DNA from: Cupriavidus laharis
Lineage (GTDB): Bacteria; Pseudomonadota; Gammaproteobacteria; Burkholderiales; Burkholderiaceae
Reading direction: 5' to 3'
DNA: 64,000 nucleotides
Assembly: GCF_914271435.1 (NCBI RefSeq)
Contig: NZ_CAJZAI010000002.1
Location: forward strand, 186,001-250,000
Made by a program: the position numbers and the translations under genes. Shown here one piece after another: positions 61,880 to 64,000 of the stretch. Each line of letters begins with the position of its first letter. Within the stretch, counting starts at the first letter, position 1. The notes under the pieces were generated by a model. It was not told the DNA's origin. It did no database searches and saw nothing but the letters and a program-made list of their open reading frames with translations.

Positions 61880-62632
61880 ATGGAATCGTCCCTCGCACTG
61901 CTGCAGGATCCCGCCGCCTGGGCCGCGCTGGCCACGCTGGTGGCCATGGAGATCGTGCTTGGCATCGACAACCTGATCTTCATCTCCATCCTTACCAACA
62001 AGCTGCCGGAGGCCATGCGCGAGAAAGCGCGGCGCACCGGCATCGGCCTGGCCTTGATCCTGCGGCTGGCGCTGCTGGCCACGATTGCGTTCATCGTCAC
62101 GCTGACCGAGCCGCTTTTCACCGTGCTCGGGCGCGGCATATCCTGGCGCGGCCTGATCCTGATCGCCGGCGGCGCGTTCCTCATGTGGAAGGCGACGCGT
62201 GAAATCCATCATCACGTGTCAGGTGAAGCCGAAGGCGACGACAGCGGCAAGGCCAGCGCGTCCCAGAGCTTTGCCAGCGCCATCGGCCAGATCCTGGTGC
62301 TGGACCTCGTGTTCTCGATCGACAGCATCATCACGGCCGTGGGCATGACCGAACATGTCGAGATCATGTTCATCGCGGTGATCGCCGCGGTCACGGCAAT
62401 GATGTTTGCCGCCACGCCGCTGGCCAACTTCATCAACCGCAACCCCACCATCGTGATGCTGGCGCTGGCGTTCCTGATGATGATCGGCATGACGCTGATC
62501 GCCGAGGGTCTCGGCACCCATGTGCCCAAGGGCTATATCTATACGGCGATGGCATTCTCGGCCTCGGTGGAGGGGCTGAACATGATCTCCAGGAAGCGGC
62601 GTGCGCAGCGCCGCGCACGCGCCGGCAAGTGA
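61880..62632 (+). CDS. TerC family integral membrane protein
   Basis: This 250-aa protein has about seven TM helices. The TerC signature acidic segments are present: [18 protein letters not shown] (residues 22-39) and [16 protein letters not shown] (about 145-160). A charged cytoplasmic loop ([15 protein letters not shown]) and a basic C-terminus ([14 protein letters not shown]) follow. CCGGAG lies 5-10 bp before the start. TerC proteins are linked to metal handling (for example manganese export) and tellurite resistance. It is divergent from panE but probably independent of the oxalate system. Confidence 0.92.
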   Translation: MESSLALLQDPAAWAALATLVAMEIVLGIDNLIFISILTNKLPEAMREKARRTGIGLALILRLALLATIAFIVTLTEPLFTVLGRGISWRGLILIAGGAFLMWKATREIHHHVSGEAEGDDSGKASASQSFASAIGQILVLDLVFSIDSIITAVGMTEHVEIMFIAVIAAVTAMMFAATPLANFINRNPTIVMLALAFLMMIGMTLIAEGLGTHVPKGYIYTAMAFSASVEGLNMISRKRRAQRRARAGK

Positions 62633-62739
62633 CCTGCCAGCCGCCCGCTGTAACAGTCGGTGTCCGAACTTTCGCCGGGCAACGGCGTCTCTTACAGTTC
62701 TGCACTGACCGAAGACGAGAAAAAGGACGCTGACGCCAC

Positions 62740-64000
62740 ATGATGAACCGCCGCACCCTGCTGGTTTCCGCCACCGCCTCCGCTGCCCTTGCCGCACTGG
62801 GCATCACGCCATCGGCATTGGCCGCCAGCGGGATCAAGCTGGGCGACCCACGTCCATTCAGCTTCGACGCCCTCATCGACCAGGCCCGCACGCTGGCCGG
62901 CAAACCCTACGCAGCGCCCGCGGCGCCGCCGCCCGAGATCCTCGATCGCATCGACTACGACGCCCACGGCAAGATCCGCTTCCGTCCGGACAACGCGTTG
63001 TTCGCCGATGGCCCGGGCCAGTTCCCGGTGACCTTCTTCCACCTGGGCACCTACTTCCGCACGCCGGTACGCATGCATGTGATCGACCGGGGTCGTGGCG
63101 GCAAGGGCAATGCGCGCGAGATCGTCTACGAAGAAAGCTATTTCGACATGCCCGCCGACAGCCCCGCGCACAAGCTGCCGCGCGGCAGCGGCTTCGCGGG
63201 CTTCCGCTTCCAGGAAAGCCGCCTGGGCGACCAGAAGGTGCGCGACTGGAAGAAGAACGACTGGGTTGCCTTCCTGGGGGCGTCATATTTCCGCGCGATC
63301 GGCGAACTGTACCAGTACGGCCTGTCCGCGCGCGGCATCGCCATCGACGTGGCCGAGGCAGGCAAGGCGGAGGAGTTCCCGAACTTCACCCATTTCTATT
63401 TCGAGCCGCCGGAGGGCAAGGGCGACACGGTCACGGTCTATGCACTGCTCGACGGCCCCAGTATCACCGGTGCCTACAAGTTCGTCATGCAGCGCGGCAA
63501 GGCCGTGGTGATGGACGTGGAATGCGCGCTGTTCCTGCGCAAGGATGTGGCCCGGCTGGGGCTGGCGCCGCTCACGTCGATGTACTGGTTCTCCGAGACC
63601 ATGAAGGGCACCGCGGTGGACTGGCGCCCCGAAGTCCACGACTCGGACGGCCTGGCCATCTGGAACGGCGCCGGCGAGCATATCTGGCGCCCGCTCAACA
63701 ACCCGCCGCAGACCATGGCTTCGGCCTTCGCCGACGACAACCCGCGCGGCTTCGGCCTGCTGCAGCGCGACCGCCTGTTCGACCACTATCAGGACGGCGT
63801 CAACTACGAGCGCCGGCCCAGCCTGTGGGTGGAGCCGCGCGACGGCTGGGGTGCGGGTGCAGTACAGCTCGTCGAGATCCGCACCGACGACGAGATCCAC
63901 GACAACATCGTGGCCATGTGGGTGCCCAAGGCGCCAGCGCGCGCGGGCAACACCTATCGGCTGCGCTACCGCCTGCACTGGCTCGCCGACGAGCCCTTCC
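62740..64000 (+). CDS. opgD: Glucan biosynthesis protein D (OpgD/MdoG family), 3' end outside window
   Basis: About 420 codons are visible with no stop before the window ends. The N-terminus MMNRRTLLVSATASAALAAL is a Tat-type signal (RRTLLV). The OpgG/OpgD domain follows: FDALIDQARTLAGKPY, IDYDAHGKIRFRPDNALF, FPVTFFHLGTYFRTPVRMHV, and SMYWFSETMKGTAVDWRPEVHDSDGL. It acts in the periplasm in osmoregulated periplasmic glucan synthesis, D-type because of the Tat signal. Start at 62740; a second ATG follows directly. Confidence 0.93.
   Translation, partial: MMNRRTLLVSATASAALAALGITPSALAASGIKLGDPRPFSFDALIDQARTLAGKPYAAPAAPPPEILDRIDYDAHGKIRFRPDNALFADGPGQFPVTFFHLGTYFRTPVRMHVIDRGRGGKGNAREIVYEESYFDMPADSPAHKLPRGSGFAGFRFQESRLGDQKVRDWKKNDWVAFLGASYFRAIGELYQYGLSARGIAIDVAEAGKAEEFPNFTHFYFEPPEGKGDTVTVYALLDGPSITGAYKFVMQRGKAVVMDVECALFLRKDVARLGLAPLTSMYWFSETMKGTAVDWRPEVHDSDGLAIWNGAGEHIWRPLNNPPQTMASAFADDNPRGFGLLQRDRLFDHYQDGVNYERRPSLWVEPRDGWGAGAVQLVEIRTDDEIHDNIVAMWVPKAPARAGNTYRLRYRLHWLADEPF

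Noticed and set aside
1..64000. Insertion sequences, phage genes, CRISPR arrays, tRNA or rRNA genes
   Set aside because: No transposase, integrase, regular repeat-spacer array or recognisable structural RNA was seen on either strand.

Overview
The window is high-GC proteobacterial DNA that most resembles a Cupriavidus-type member of the Burkholderiaceae. This is inferred from gene content, a Gram-negative porin, TonB receptors, OpgD and the two-subunit NAD-linked formate dehydrogenase. No rRNA, tRNA, CRISPR array, phage or intact insertion sequence was seen.

Region 1 (1-18.9 kb) is an acyl-CoA catabolic cluster. It holds three acyl-CoA synthetases, two acyl-CoA dehydrogenases, a crotonase, an SCP2/SCPx-like thiolase, an HSD10-like dehydrogenase, a PECR-like reductase, an alpha-methylacyl-CoA racemase, two exported DUF1254/DUF1214 proteins and a porin. 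A large MalT-like LuxR regulator sits among them. Every divergent promoter region in the cluster carries a palindrome of the form CCCCCTC-N5-GAGGGGG, so the cluster looks like one regulon for an unidentified, probably methyl-branched, carboxylic acid.

Region 2 (19.4-21.9 kb) is an arsenic operon: arsR, arsI (C-As lyase), arsC and acr3. arsR appears to be leaderless, with its operator over the -10 element. It is convergent with a YddG-like exporter, which is followed by a LysR remnant and a DUF3422 gene.

Region 3 (24.7-29.1 kb) holds a FecA-like TonB receptor with a Fur box, a serine hydrolase and two small exported basic proteins of unknown function.

Region 4 (29.1-39.9 kb and 49-61.7 kb) is an oxalate/formate system. 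It has three oxalate/formate antiporters, two formyl-CoA transferases, oxalyl-CoA decarboxylase, the two-subunit NAD-formate dehydrogenase, transhydrogenase PntAB, a FAH-family enzyme, a PanE-like reductase and a GntR/FCD regulator. Eight copies of a GGTATGTGATATATCA-type operator mark the promoters of oxlT1, a 72-aa membrane protein gene, oxc-frc, frc2-fah-pntAB, gntR and panE. Together they suggest two branches. In the first, oxalate is converted to oxalyl-CoA, formyl-CoA and formate, and formate is oxidised to CO2 with NADH. In the second, oxalyl-CoA is reduced to glyoxylate with NADPH supplied by PntAB. Two nearly identical antiporter genes (oxlT2, oxlT3) instead share a LysR-type promoter element.

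Region 5 (40-48.9 kb) sits between the two oxalate blocks. It holds a catecholate-type TonB siderophore receptor and PiuC with matching Fur boxes, separated by pyruvate carboxylase, plus small hypothetical genes and a PAS protein. The window ends with a TerC-family membrane protein and the start of opgD.
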